Assembly (NCBI GenBank): GCA_020636325.1
Contig: JACJYC010000007.1
Location: 124,001 to 188,000 of the forward strand
Reading direction: 5' to 3'
Source of the DNA: Lewinellaceae bacterium
GTDB taxonomy: Bacteria; Bacteroidota; Bacteroidia; Chitinophagales; Saprospiraceae
Length of the DNA stretch: 64,000 nucleotides
In this document: positions 36,754 through 45,899 of the stretch, piece by piece
Layout: the number at the start of each line of letters is the position of its first letter
Position numbering within the stretch: the first letter of the stretch is position 1
The notes under the pieces: model-generated
What the model saw: only the letters and a program-made list of their open reading frames with translations
Database searches by the model: none
What the model was told of the DNA's origin: nothing
Translations under genes and position numbers: made by a program

Positions 36754-36839
36754 TTGTAAGTTGTAAGTCGTAAGTCGTAAGTGGTAAGTCGTAAGTTGTA
36801 AGTGGTAAGTGGTAAGTCGTAAGTCATAAGTGGTAAGTC
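36751..36839. repeat. GTAAGTY heptamer array (copy 2), shared by two gene ends
   Basis: Starts TAGTTGTAAGTTG at the cyclase stop and runs through GTAAGTC/GTAAGTG/CATAAGTG variants into the 3' end of the convergent truncated haemoglobin. About 12 units. Confidence 0.94.
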
Positions 36840-37210
36840 ACTTTTACCTGTATCATGGTGGCGATGGAAAGCGATCGGGTTTTGGCGTTTTCCGCAACCG
36901 GACCGGAGAAGAGTTCATCACAGGTGGCGTGAAAGAGGGCGAGCCACCGGTCGAAATGCGGCTTTTCGAGTTGTTTTTTCCGGTTCAGCTCGATATGCGC
37001 CTGCATGGTGTTTCGGCGGTACAAAGACTTGCCCAGCAGGACCGACTCCCAGAAATCGTACATAATGGGGAGATGGGCGTCCCAATCGAGTTCGGCGATT
37101 TGGGTAAAGAACGGGCCGATCAGCTCATCCTTTCTGACCTTTTCGTAGAAGGTATTGATGAGCAGGGCGATATCCTCGCGGGATTGGATGTCTTTTACAA
37201 TAGGTGTCAC
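36824..37210 (-). CDS. Group III truncated haemoglobin
   Basis: About 128 residues with the group III pattern: INTFYEKVRKDELIGPFF, a MYDFWESVLLG helix with Phe/Trp, and proximal-region HIELNRKKQLEKPHFDRWLA followed by FHATCDEL. Binds haem and O2 or NO; physiological role in Bacteroidota is open (NO detoxification or redox). The last about five codons (VTYHL and stop) are encoded by the heptamer repeat, so the native C-terminus may have ended earlier. Cytosolic. Confidence 0.9.
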   Translation of the reverse strand: MTPIVKDIQSREDIALLINTFYEKVRKDELIGPFFTQIAELDWDAHLPIMYDFWESVLLGKSLYRRNTMQAHIELNRKKQLEKPHFDRWLALFHATCDELFSGPVAENAKTRSLSIATMIQVKVTYHL

Positions 37211-37219
37211 AAAATTCGA

Positions 37220-37852
37220 TTAAACGAAAAGCGCGGCAATATCCATTTCAAAGCCTTTTATCGACCGGCTTTTGATAATTCCTGATCCGGCAAGCTTGAC
37301 ATTAAGCCTGAATATCCGGTTTTCGGAAAAATATTGCTCTATGGTTTCCATGTCCGGGTCAATAATCCAATATTCCTCTATACCGTGAGCAGCATAATCA
37401 TTATATTTAACCTTGCGGTCAACATTTTCTGTAGATTCCGAAAGAATTTCCACTATAAAATCCGGAGCCGGAAAATGCATCTGATCCCTGGAGAAATGTT
37501 GTGATTTTGCCTTTGTGAAAAAGCAAATATCCGGTTCATAATCATTCCGACTCAAGCTGACCATCACTTTTTCTACCCCTACTTCCCCAAGATCGTGGTC
37601 ATCTACATACTGGATCAGGCGGGCAGACAATCGTGCGGAAATTTTCCAGTGTTTCCGTTTTACCGGCGACTGATAAATGATTTCGCCGTTTATAAACTCG
37701 GCTTTGATATTTTCGTGAATCAATCCATAATATTCATCCCTCTTTTGCTTTTCCTCCGCAAGTCGCGTACGTACTTCTTCAACCACCAGGGCAGCATCCG
37801 GCTTGGCCAACAATTCCTCCACAATATTTTGATGCCCTTCCTGAGTCGACAT
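37220..37852 (-). CDS. Uma2 family (DUF820) putative restriction-endonuclease-fold protein
   Basis: About 210 residues. The Uma2 pattern is clear: EFINGEIIYQSPVKRKHW, a SRNDYEPDICFFTKAK strand with Asp, PDFIVEILSESTENVDRKVK (E and K of the PD-(D/E)XK core) and GIEEYWIIDPD. These occur in large numbers in Bacteroidota, Cyanobacteria and Chloroflexota, mostly with no known role. Start at 37852 (MSTQEG) chosen; an in-frame 37873 start adds MLIKITN. Ten bases from the haemoglobin start. Confidence 0.88.
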   Translation of the reverse strand: MSTQEGHQNIVEELLAKPDAALVVEEVRTRLAEEKQKRDEYYGLIHENIKAEFINGEIIYQSPVKRKHWKISARLSARLIQYVDDHDLGEVGVEKVMVSLSRNDYEPDICFFTKAKSQHFSRDQMHFPAPDFIVEILSESTENVDRKVKYNDYAAHGIEEYWIIDPDMETIEQYFSENRIFRLNVKLAGSGIIKSRSIKGFEMDIAALFV

Positions 37853-37913
37853 ATTGGTTATTTTTATTAACAAATATAAGTAATTTTACTGAATTCACAC
37901 ATAAAACCTAAGC

Positions 37914-39527
37914 ATGAAAATCTGCCTGATCGCCGCCCTTATCCCGCTGTTTTTCGCCTGCTCATCCGATAAAAAACCGGCTCAAACGCCCGCCCGGCCC
38001 AACATCATTATCCTGCTGGCCGACGACCTGGGGTACGCCGACCTGGGCTGCTTCGGCAGCGATATCGCCACGCCCAATATCGACCGGCTGGCAGCCTCCG
38101 GGCTGGTTTTCACGCGCTTCCATACCGCCGCTACCTGCGCGCCGACCCGCGCCATGCTGCTTTCCGGCAACGACAACCACATTGCGGGTATGGGTTCTCA
38201 ATTCCGCAAGACGGGCGAATGGGGGTATGAAGGCCACCTCACCGACCGCATCGCCACCATTCCGCAGCTCCTTCGCGCCAACGGTTATCACACTTATATG
38301 GCCGGCAAATGGCACCTGGGCCCAGCACCCGAGCACAACCCGCACAGTAAGGGGTTCGAGCTATCCTTTGCCCTGCTGCCCGGCGCCGGGAACCACTACG
38401 ACAACAAGAGCGTCCTGGGCGGTACGGTCTCCCGCTATACCGAGAACGGCGAACCTGCCGACTGGCCGCAGGGCGCCTATTCCACCCAATGCTACACCGA
38501 CAAACTGATCGAATACATCGGTCGCAACAAGGACGACGGCAAGCCGTTTTTTGCCTATGCCGCGTTCACCTCGCCCCACTGGCCGTTGCAGGTCGACAGT
38601 GCGTATTGGACCAAATATAAGGGGCGGTACGACAGCGGTTATGAAGCCCTTCGGCGGGAAAACCTCCGCCGGTTGCAACAGGCCGGAATGGTGCAAAAGG
38701 AAGCCGTTCTGCCGCCGCTCCATCCCGGCATTGCCCCCTGGGACAGCCTGACAGCGGATCAACAACGGACCGAAGCCCGGAAAATGGAACTCTACGCCGG
38801 AATGGTAGACAACCTGGATCACAACATCGGCCGGTTGATCGATTACCTGAAAGAGATCGGCGAATACGACAATACCCTGATCGTCTTTATGTCGGACAAC
38901 GGCGCCGCAGGGGAGGATTTTTTCTACAAAGGCCAGTTTGCCGAATACGCACAAGCCAATTTCAACAATGACTACGACAATATGGGCAAGCCGAACTCCT
39001 ACGTGTCCTACGGCCCTCAATGGGCGGAGGCCGGTTCGGCGCCTTTCCGCTACTACAAGGGATATACCACCGAAGGCGGCGTGACCGCGCCGATGATCAT
39101 TACCGGGTTGGGGTTAACGAGGCCCCATGCGCTGGTCGACCAATTTGCCTCCCTGCTCGACCTCGCGCCCACCTTCTACGAACTGGCCGGGGTCAGTTAC
39201 CCGGACACGCTGCCCTACCCGCTCAAAGGCCGGTCGCTGGTCCCGTTCCTGGCCGGCAACTCGGAAGTCATCCATCCGGACAGCGATGTTTACACCTTTG
39301 AGCAATCCGGCCACCTGGTCATCCGGCAAGGCAACTGGAAGCTGGTCAACGAAGGTTACCCCCTGGATACGGCCCGGTTCCGCCTCTTCAACCTCACCGA
39401 CGACCTGGGCGAAACGGTCGACCTGTCGGATCGATACCCCGAAAAACGGGCGGAAATGCTGCGAATTTGGGCGACTTACCGGGCGGAATGCAGGATTTTG
39501 GATGGAGAAGCGGGGGATTTGGATTGA
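37914..39527 (+). CDS. Sulfatase (arylsulfatase type, lipoprotein)
   Basis: About 537 residues with a lipoprotein leader (IPLFFACSSDKK). NIIILLADDLGYADLGCFG (metal Asp pair), then formylglycine site CAPTRAMLLSG near residue 75 (C-x-P-x-R), AGKWHLG, FMSDNGAAGEDFF and KGYTTEGGVTAPMI are typical S1-family sulfatase elements. Needs an anaerobic or aerobic formylglycine-generating enzyme from elsewhere. Likely removes sulfate from a polysaccharide or aryl sulfate in the periplasm. Confidence 0.94.
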   Translation: MKICLIAALIPLFFACSSDKKPAQTPARPNIIILLADDLGYADLGCFGSDIATPNIDRLAASGLVFTRFHTAATCAPTRAMLLSGNDNHIAGMGSQFRKTGEWGYEGHLTDRIATIPQLLRANGYHTYMAGKWHLGPAPEHNPHSKGFELSFALLPGAGNHYDNKSVLGGTVSRYTENGEPADWPQGAYSTQCYTDKLIEYIGRNKDDGKPFFAYAAFTSPHWPLQVDSAYWTKYKGRYDSGYEALRRENLRRLQQAGMVQKEAVLPPLHPGIAPWDSLTADQQRTEARKMELYAGMVDNLDHNIGRLIDYLKEIGEYDNTLIVFMSDNGAAGEDFFYKGQFAEYAQANFNNDYDNMGKPNSYVSYGPQWAEAGSAPFRYYKGYTTEGGVTAPMIITGLGLTRPHALVDQFASLLDLAPTFYELAGVSYPDTLPYPLKGRSLVPFLAGNSEVIHPDSDVYTFEQSGHLVIRQGNWKLVNEGYPLDTARFRLFNLTDDLGETVDLSDRYPEKRAEMLRIWATYRAECRILDGEAGDLD

Positions 39528-39932
39528 GGGTTGTTGATTTGCCGTCTTCGCGTGAAAAACACTTTATTGAACGGTCTCTTTCAGCGCGACGGCCGCGGAG
39601 GTTGATCCGAGGAGTCATTTCGCATAACAAAACGGAATTCTCCGATTTGCATTCACAACACCAACCCCACACTAATGGACATTTTTACAAAAGAGGCAAA
39701 AAGAGCCCGAGAGCCCGACTTCGCCCCAAGCTCCGTCGGATGGAAAATGAGTGAGCGAGAGCGTGAAGGCGTTGCTTTTCAGGATCTCGCTGGTTCTTTA
39801 ATTTGCCTCTTCTGCTCATTTTGTCCAGTATTATGCACCAACCCTCTTCCATTTATTGGGCTCCAACAATGCAGCGGTCTGTCAGGACCGTCATACCTGT
39901 AGCAACCCCGGCAGCAGCTATGGGCTGAACCT
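39528..39932. other. Intergenic region, no gene recognised
   Basis: 405 bases between the convergent sulfatase and pectate lyase. No credible coding frame. Holds a short hairpin CGGTC-TGTCAG-GACCG (39875-39890), 43-58 bases past the pectate lyase stop, and a GAGCCCGA direct repeat near 39710. Confidence 0.6.
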
Positions 39933-41477
39933 TTACCGGACAACCGCCAATCGCTCCGCAAAAAACCGCTCGCCGTCCCGTACCTGGACCAGGTATACTC
40001 CCGGGGGCAACCCGCCCGTATCCAGCGACCAGGTTTGGAGGCCGCCCGCTGCCGATTGAAAACGGAAATCCCCCTTAACGGTGCGCCCGTTCAGATCCAT
40101 CAACTGCAGATCCACCTTTGGGGTGTTCCCCGACCGGAAAGTCACCGTCGCTTCACCGCGGACCGGATTCGGGAAAACCTTCAATTCCCGGTCGGCGGAC
40201 AGGGTTTCGACGGTAGCCGTGGTGCCCGGCAGCAGGACGACCACCATGCCCGTGTCCACGCCGCCCTGCGTATCCACGAGTTGGTACAGGATGGTATCCG
40301 GCGAGGTCAGGCCCGAATTGGGCTGATAGGAGATCTGGTTGTTGCGGATGCCGGCGCCCCCTTTCGGGACGTTGAGGATGACCGCCAGCCGCAGGTCGCC
40401 GCCGTCGGGGTCGATATCGTTCTGGGCGGCCTGAATAGAGACCGGCGAGGTCAGGTTGTTGAGCACCACGAAATCCTTGACCGCCGTGGGCGCCTGGTTG
40501 GTTTCGGCGTTGAAGCGACCGGCGCCGTTCATGACCAGGCCCGGCACCTCCATTGCAGCATCGGCGGAATACGTGTAAAAATCGGATGGGTTAAAGGCCG
40601 AGCCGTTCGTCTGGTGGTCGCCGGTGGTGTATTCGAACACATTACCGGTGGCCACGAGATCGGGATCTTCGAGCCCCAGGCCGACGTCGTCGATCTGGAA
40701 CGGGTTTTTGAGGTTGCGGAAGTAGTTGTTCTCGACCACCACATCCGATTCGATGCGGGCGGCGATGCAGTAGGAGCCTACCTTTTCGTAGTAGTTGTTG
40801 AACACATGCACATCCCCGTACCGGACGCGCGGCATGCGCTGGTTGACGCCTTTGTCGAGCGTGCCGTCGAACCAGCAATGGTGGAGGGTGATGCGGAGGT
40901 GGTCGCGGTCCCAGGTATTGTCGTCGCTGGCCCCGAAGAGCATGACCTTGTTGTGGTCGGAGAAGCGGGTCCAGGAGATGGTCACGAGGTCGCCGAGGTT
41001 GGCGGCGCCGTTGCTGCGCACGTCCAGGAGCCCGTCGGCGCTGGTGCGGAGCCAGCAATGGTCGATCCATACGCGGGAGGCGCCGTACACCGTGATGGCG
41101 TCGGTGGAGTGGGTTTTGCCGTCCCAGTCGCCGTCGTAGGTGTCGTAGATGAGCAGGTTCTGCACGATGACGTTATCCCCGTTGATGCGCAGTCCGCCGT
41201 AGCGGATGGCCGCGTCCGTCCCCAGGCCGACGATGGTCTTGTTGGCGGCAACGGATACCTGTTCGTAGAGCGTCAGGTTGATGGTCCCCTGCACCTGGAT
41301 GACGTAGGGCGCCGTGGCCGAGGCATACTGGATGAGCTGGCTCCGGTTGGTGACGGTGACAGTGGTCCCTGCGCTGCCGCCGGTGACGCCGCCGTTGGTG
41401 GCGGCCCAGCCGGTGGGTTGGGTGCTGGCGGCGGTGGCGAGGAGGGAGAGGATGGCTATTGTGATGATGCGTTGCAT
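39933..41477 (-). CDS. Pectate lyase, PL1 family, T9SS-secreted
   Basis: About 514 residues. Signal peptide (ITIAILSLLATAASTQ), then PL1 right-handed beta-helix: NKTIVGLGTDAAIRYGG, VWIDHCWLRTSADGLLDV (Ca-binding region), SWTRFSDHNKVMLFG, LRITLHHCWFDGTLDKGVNQ, MPRVRYGDVHVFNNYY, which are the classical vWiDH and RxPxxR motifs. C-terminal beta-rich linker and T9SS type A sorting sequence (FPNPVRGEATV, MDLNGRTVKG, LPPGVYLVQV). Cleaves de-esterified homogalacturonan by Ca-dependent beta-elimination, giving unsaturated galacturonides. A GGTCC-N3-GGACC leader array lies directly upstream. Confidence 0.93.
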   Translation of the reverse strand: MQRIITIAILSLLATAASTQPTGWAATNGGVTGGSAGTTVTVTNRSQLIQYASATAPYVIQVQGTINLTLYEQVSVAANKTIVGLGTDAAIRYGGLRINGDNVIVQNLLIYDTYDGDWDGKTHSTDAITVYGASRVWIDHCWLRTSADGLLDVRSNGAANLGDLVTISWTRFSDHNKVMLFGASDDNTWDRDHLRITLHHCWFDGTLDKGVNQRMPRVRYGDVHVFNNYYEKVGSYCIAARIESDVVVENNYFRNLKNPFQIDDVGLGLEDPDLVATGNVFEYTTGDHQTNGSAFNPSDFYTYSADAAMEVPGLVMNGAGRFNAETNQAPTAVKDFVVLNNLTSPVSIQAAQNDIDPDGGDLRLAVILNVPKGGAGIRNNQISYQPNSGLTSPDTILYQLVDTQGGVDTGMVVVLLPGTTATVETLSADRELKVFPNPVRGEATVTFRSGNTPKVDLQLMDLNGRTVKGDFRFQSAAGGLQTWSLDTGGLPPGVYLVQVRDGERFFAERLAVVR

Positions 41478-41486
41478 AGGCGGATG

Positions 41487-41616
41487 TTACAGATATTTCG
41501 GTCCTATGGACCTGGTTACAGGTATTTTGGTCCTATGGACCTTTTTTTGGTCCTATGGACCTTGACCCTATGGACCTGGTTTTTCTTACAGATGTTTTGG
41601 TCGTACGGACCTTGTT
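41487..41616 (-). promoter_or_regulatory. GGTCC-N3-GGACC leader repeat array upstream of pectate lyase
   Basis: Five 13-base hairpin units (41501-41513, 41530-41542, 41550-41562, 41565-41577, 41600-41612), each GGTCC/GGACC arms with a variable 3-base centre (some imperfect), with spacers close to CRAAAYATCTGTAA on the coding strand. The last unit stands 23 bases before the ATG. The same leader precedes kduI (56325-56415). Confidence 0.85.
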
Positions 41617-41937
41617 TTTTATCGATGATTGATGATTACCCCGCTAAAGCTGGGCAGGCTATGATTGTTGATTTTTGATGGAAGCGTCCGTTATGAGGGC
41701 GACCTTTTGCCTTTACCCGAACGCCCCATAGCAGCTGTTAAATCAACGCATCAACATCCCAGGTCGTTCGCAAAAATACCCCCCTCGCCCCAGCCCGGGC
41801 TAGCAGCAATTAACACCCTGGCAGCATGATTTCACATTGGTGGAATGGTGGGAAGACCGGCTAATCCTCGGCATTGTTTGGATTTTTCCCGTAAATTACC
41901 GGCAGTAAACCCTTTGGATAACTAAACTTTGAAAATC
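41617..41937. other. Intergenic region between pectate lyase and ROCO gene
   Basis: 321 bases with no coding frame of note. Divergent promoters should lie here. TAAACTTTG at about 41923 resembles a -7 box with one extra base. Confidence 0.5.
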
Positions 41938-43461
41938 ATGTCGGCAACGGCACTGAAAAGCATAGAAAAAGAGAAAATAGAGCGGACTGGAAAATTGGAT
42001 CTGTCCTTTTATGGTTTAAAAGAATTACCAAAAGAGCTTTTTGAATGCGGATGGCTACAATCTTTAGACCTGCTCCAATCAGATCAGCGATTACAGTTTT
42101 TTGGAAAAGCTGACCAACCTCCACGCTTTAGACCTTTCCAATCAGATCAGCGATTACAGTTTTTGGAAAAAGCTGACCAACCTCCACACTTTAATCCTGA
42201 GCTACAATCAGATCACCGATATCCGTTTTTTGGAAAAGCTGACCAACCTCCACACTTTAGGCCTGAGCTCCAATCAGATCACCGATATCCGTTTTTTTGG
42301 AAAAGCTGACCAACCTCCACACTTTAGACCTGAGCGCTCAATCAGCGATATCCGAATTGAAAAAGCTGACCAAATCAGATCACCGATTACCTGTTTTTGG
42401 AAAAGCTGACCAACCTTTTTGGAAAAGCTGACCAACCTTTAGACCTTCGCGACAATCAGATCAGCGATATCCGTTTTTTGGAAAAGCTGACCAACCTCCA
42501 CACTTTAGACCTGAGCTCCAATCAGATCAGCGATATCCGTTTTTGGAAAAGCTGACCAACCTCCACACTTTAGACCTGAGCTCCAATCAGATCAGCGATT
42601 CCAGTTTTTGGAAAAGCTGACCAACCTCCACACTTTAGACCTGAGCGACAATCAGATCAGCGATATCCGTTTTTGGAAAAGCTGACCAACCTCCACACTT
42701 TATACCTGAGCTCCAATCAGATCAGCGATATCCGTTTTTGGAAAAGCCGTTTTTCCGTTTTTGGAAAAGCTGACCAACCTCCACACTTTAGACCTGAGCT
42801 CCAATCAGATCAGCGATATCCGTTTTTGGAAAAGCTGACCAACCTCCACACTTTAGACCTGAGCTCCAATCAGATCAGCGATATCCGTTTTTTGGAAAAG
42901 CTGACCAACCTCCACACTTTAGACCTGAGCTCCAATCAGATCAGCGATATCCGTTTTTGAAAAGCTGACCAACCTCCACACTTTAGACCTGAGCTCCAAT
43001 CAGATCAGCGATATCCGTTTTTGGAAAAAGCTGACCAACCTCCACACTTTAGACCTGAGCTCCAATCAGATCAGCGATATCCGTTTTTTGGAAAAGCTGA
43101 CCAACCTCCACTGAGACCTGAGCTCAATCAGATCAGCGATATCCGTTTTTGGAAAAGCTGACCAATCTCCACTCTTTATACCTGAATTCGACAATCAGAT
43201 CAGCGATATTTCTCCGCTTATTCCCTTGGTCAAGGCCGGAAAATGGCGGTTTCCATTGAGCCATACGACCGAAAAGGAAGGATCAATTTATATGATAATC
43301 CGGTTGAGACCCCTCCCCTGGAGGTCGTCAAAAAAGGCAACCAGGCCATTCTGGATTATTTCAAAGACCTCAAAGAACAGGGTATCGACCGGCTTTACGA
43401 AGCCAAACTCCTGATCGTAGGGAAGGTGAATCCGGCAAAACCACCCTGGCCTGGAAGCTGA
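41938..43461 (+). pseudogene. Frame-broken leucine-rich-repeat N-terminus of a ROCO gene
   Basis: The ATG at 41938 starts MSATALKSIEKEKIERTGKL, then LDLSFYGLKELPKELFECG, the cap of a leucine-rich repeat domain. About 18 near-identical 65-66-base units follow, each encoding LTNLHTLDLSSNQISDIRFL. Units vary at a poly-T run (5, 6 or 7 T) and carry other small indels, so the frame is lost many times. The array ends with VVKKGNQAILDYFKDLKEQG and YEAKLLIVG, the normal entry to Roc. A missing base (expected GGGGAAGG, found GGGAAGG near 43420) splits the P-loop GEGESGKT. Either a decayed gene, a slippage-prone contingency locus, or a collapsed/erroneous repeat assembly. Confidence 0.8.
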
Positions 43462-43478
43462 AAGATATCCGCGCGGCC

Positions 43479-45527
43479 ATGCCCAAAAAGGGCGACGACC
43501 GCACCAAAGGCATCGACATCCAGGCGCTGGAAGTTAGTAATATAAATACCCAGGAAAAGCCCTTCCGGATAAACGTCTGGGACTTCGGCGGCCAGGAGAT
43601 CTACCATGCCACACACCAGTTTTTCCTGACCAAACGATCGCTTTATGTCATTGTCAACAATACCCGCTCCAACCTCACGGATTTCAATCAATGGTTGCAA
43701 ACGATCAGCCTGTTCAGCGACAACAGCCCGGTGATCATCGTGCAGAACCAGGTAGCCGGATCGCCCGTTGATCTGGATTTGCGGGGATTACAGGCGCATT
43801 TTTCCAATATCCTGTTTGTAAAGGATGCAGACCTTTCCAATACTGATGACGGCCGCTTGCAAAAGCTGATCCAAAGCATTGAACTGGGCATCCAGCAATT
43901 GCCGCATGTGGGGAGTGAATTGCCGAAGCTTTGGGTTGCCGTCCGAAATGCACTGCAAGAGAAGGCAAAAGAGGAGCCTTTTATTTCAGCAAGGGATTTT
44001 TACGCTATATGCAGGGAAAATAAAATCGAGGACAAGGACGCCGTCAAACGCCTCGGCGGTTTCCTGCACGATCTCGGCGTATTCCTGCACTTCCAGGACG
44101 ATCCCGTACTGCGGTATACCGTCATTCTGCAAAACAGCTGGGCCACCAAAGGGGTGTATACCATTCTGGATGATGAGCGGACCCGTAAACGAAACGGGCA
44201 TTTCAGCGGAGAAGAAGCTGAGGAGATCTGGGCCGGCACCGAATTCGAGGATATGCACCACGAATTGCTTCAGTTGATGAAAAAATTTGAACTCTGTTAT
44301 GAGATCCCCGATATCCAACCGACCCAATTCGTCTCCCCCCAACTCCTGCCCATTGAAAAACCGAAATACGATTGGGACAATACCCAAAACCTGACCCTGT
44401 ACTACGATTACGGATTCATGCCGAAGGGCCTGATGGGTCGCCTGATCGTGCGCCTGCACCGGTACATCAAGGATATCAATTCCCTCGCCTGGCGGAGCGG
44501 TTGCATTTTCACCTACGAAAACACCGATGCCCAGGTGATCGAGACGTATGGGAATAAAAAGATCGAAATCAGGGTGCGAGGGAAGAATTGCGTGCGGTTG
44601 TCCAGTATTATCATTTGTGAGATTGATGCATTAAATAAAGGATTTGAACAGATCAAGGTGGCTAAAATGGTGCCCTGTAATTGTATGGAATGCTCCAAAA
44701 GTCAAAAGCCTCACTTCCACAATTATGAAAATTTAATGTATCGAAAATCAAAAGGTAAACTCACCGTAGAATGCAGCATAAGTTTTGAAGATGTCTCCGT
44801 AAAACAAATCCTGGACGGTGTCTTTGATGAAAACCAGGCCCGTAAAAAAGGAATTCCCGAACTAATCGGTGCGAACAGGATATCCGAAGCACTTTCTCTT
44901 TTCTCCGACACGCATCCGGAAGAAGCCGCCCTGATCTCAAGCCGTTATAATGAAGCTGCCAGAATGTATTACCTCGGTCAACTGCCGTACCAAAACTGGA
45001 TACAGATCCGGGATGAAATAGCCCAGGGTATTTTGGCTCTTTCCAAAATGGAGCCTTCCTCCGGTGAAATTACCGGTTCCGCCTTCCAATCCATCAACAA
45101 AAAACTCGACGAGATCAAATCCCAATTGAATCAACAGGATATCGCCCTCAACCGGACCTACGAACAAACCGGAGCCAACCAGCGGGAATTACTGGATTTA
45201 TTGGAACAGCTCCAGGAAAATCCACTTCCTGACGATTATATTGACAAGGTTGTTGACGTGATTGAACGTGGAATGACCGATTTCCAGACCAAATTCCCAC
45301 AAGCCGGAGAGATCCTGGATGCCTGGAAAACTGCCTCCCAACAACTCAAGCTCACCTCAGACAGCAAGGCCAAGCTCAAATTCACTATCCCATTTGTTTT
45401 CTGCAGCATTGAAAAAGAATACGCCTGGAACGGCTGGGATTGGTTCCGTTCAATTAAAGAAGATATCCGTAAGGGAAAGCAAGGTAAATGGCACGAGATG
45501 TTTGTTGAGGGTAAGAAGGAAGGGTGA
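43479..45527 (+). CDS. ROCO protein, Roc-COR part with C-terminal EAD11-like domain
   Basis: 682 residues from the ATG at 43479, but the same frame runs back to the P-loop (about 43422), so this is the 3' part of the gene begun at 41938. Roc GTPase: Walker-B-like INVWDFGGQEIYHATHQFFL, VIVQNQVAGS. COR: about residues 140-410 (FISARDFYAICRENKI, ILQNSWATKGVYTILDD, GFMPKGLMGRLIVRLHRYI). Residues about 454-525 (IPELIGANRISEALSLFSD, ALISSRYNEAARMYYLGQLP, QIRDEIAQGILAL) fit EAD11. A coiled helix and a C-terminal Trp-rich segment follow. Without the P-loop the fragment could not bind GTP normally. Cytosolic signalling or conflict role by family. Confidence 0.82.
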   Translation: MPKKGDDRTKGIDIQALEVSNINTQEKPFRINVWDFGGQEIYHATHQFFLTKRSLYVIVNNTRSNLTDFNQWLQTISLFSDNSPVIIVQNQVAGSPVDLDLRGLQAHFSNILFVKDADLSNTDDGRLQKLIQSIELGIQQLPHVGSELPKLWVAVRNALQEKAKEEPFISARDFYAICRENKIEDKDAVKRLGGFLHDLGVFLHFQDDPVLRYTVILQNSWATKGVYTILDDERTRKRNGHFSGEEAEEIWAGTEFEDMHHELLQLMKKFELCYEIPDIQPTQFVSPQLLPIEKPKYDWDNTQNLTLYYDYGFMPKGLMGRLIVRLHRYIKDINSLAWRSGCIFTYENTDAQVIETYGNKKIEIRVRGKNCVRLSSIIICEIDALNKGFEQIKVAKMVPCNCMECSKSQKPHFHNYENLMYRKSKGKLTVECSISFEDVSVKQILDGVFDENQARKKGIPELIGANRISEALSLFSDTHPEEAALISSRYNEAARMYYLGQLPYQNWIQIRDEIAQGILALSKMEPSSGEITGSAFQSINKKLDEIKSQLNQQDIALNRTYEQTGANQRELLDLLEQLQENPLPDDYIDKVVDVIERGMTDFQTKFPQAGEILDAWKTASQQLKLTSDSKAKLKFTIPFVFCSIEKEYAWNGWDWFRSIKEDIRKGKQGKWHEMFVEGKKEG

Positions 45528-45629
45528 TGACCATCGGGCGTCCTTCTTGGAAAATTCCAACTCTTGTCCCCTTGCCAACAGCAGTGCAATTAGAATTACA
45601 TCTCTTCCATCAGGGTTTTAACTATGACA

Positions 45630-45847
45630 CAAGTCAAAGACTTGGAGGTACCCGCTGCGGGACAGAGTCCCTTGCGAACGATTCATGAACCGTTCGCGAG
45701 CGGCTCAGCCTCAATGCGGCTACTTTGCAAGTCTTCGACTTGCGATGAACCGCTATGGTTGTTGCTAAAAACGGCATCGAATCCTCAAATCCCTGCCTGC
45801 CGGTCTCCTATGCGCCATAGCCGCTGCGGCGACGGGCACAGGCAGGC
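45630..45847. repeat. Cluster of short perfect hairpins
   Basis: Five stems in about 220 bases: CAAGTC-AAA-GACTTG (45630-45644), GGGAC-AGA-GTCCC (45659-45671), GCGAACG-N10-CGTTCGC (45674-45697; the loop is itself palindromic, TTCATGAA), GCAAGTC-TTC-GACTTGC (45727-45743) and GCCTGCC-N39-GGCAGGC (45795-45847). Three have 3-base loops. REP-like structure between the convergent ROCO gene and dctM; no gene in it. Confidence 0.8.
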
Positions 45848-45899
45848 TCGATTCCTCAGTTCCTCAGATCCTCGATTCCTCAGTTCCTCACCTCCTCAA
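45847..45899. repeat. GAGGAATYG nonamer array overlapping dctM stop
   Basis: CTCGATTCCTCAGTTCCTCAG-type units (GAGGAAYTGAGGAATCGAG on the minus strand). The dctM stop codon TGA (45898-45896) is part of the first unit. Confidence 0.9.

Noticed and set aside
41938..43479. Programmed ribosomal frameshifting in the ROCO gene
   Set aside because: Too many independent indels are needed, and the units with five T run into stops; decay, switching or assembly error is simpler.
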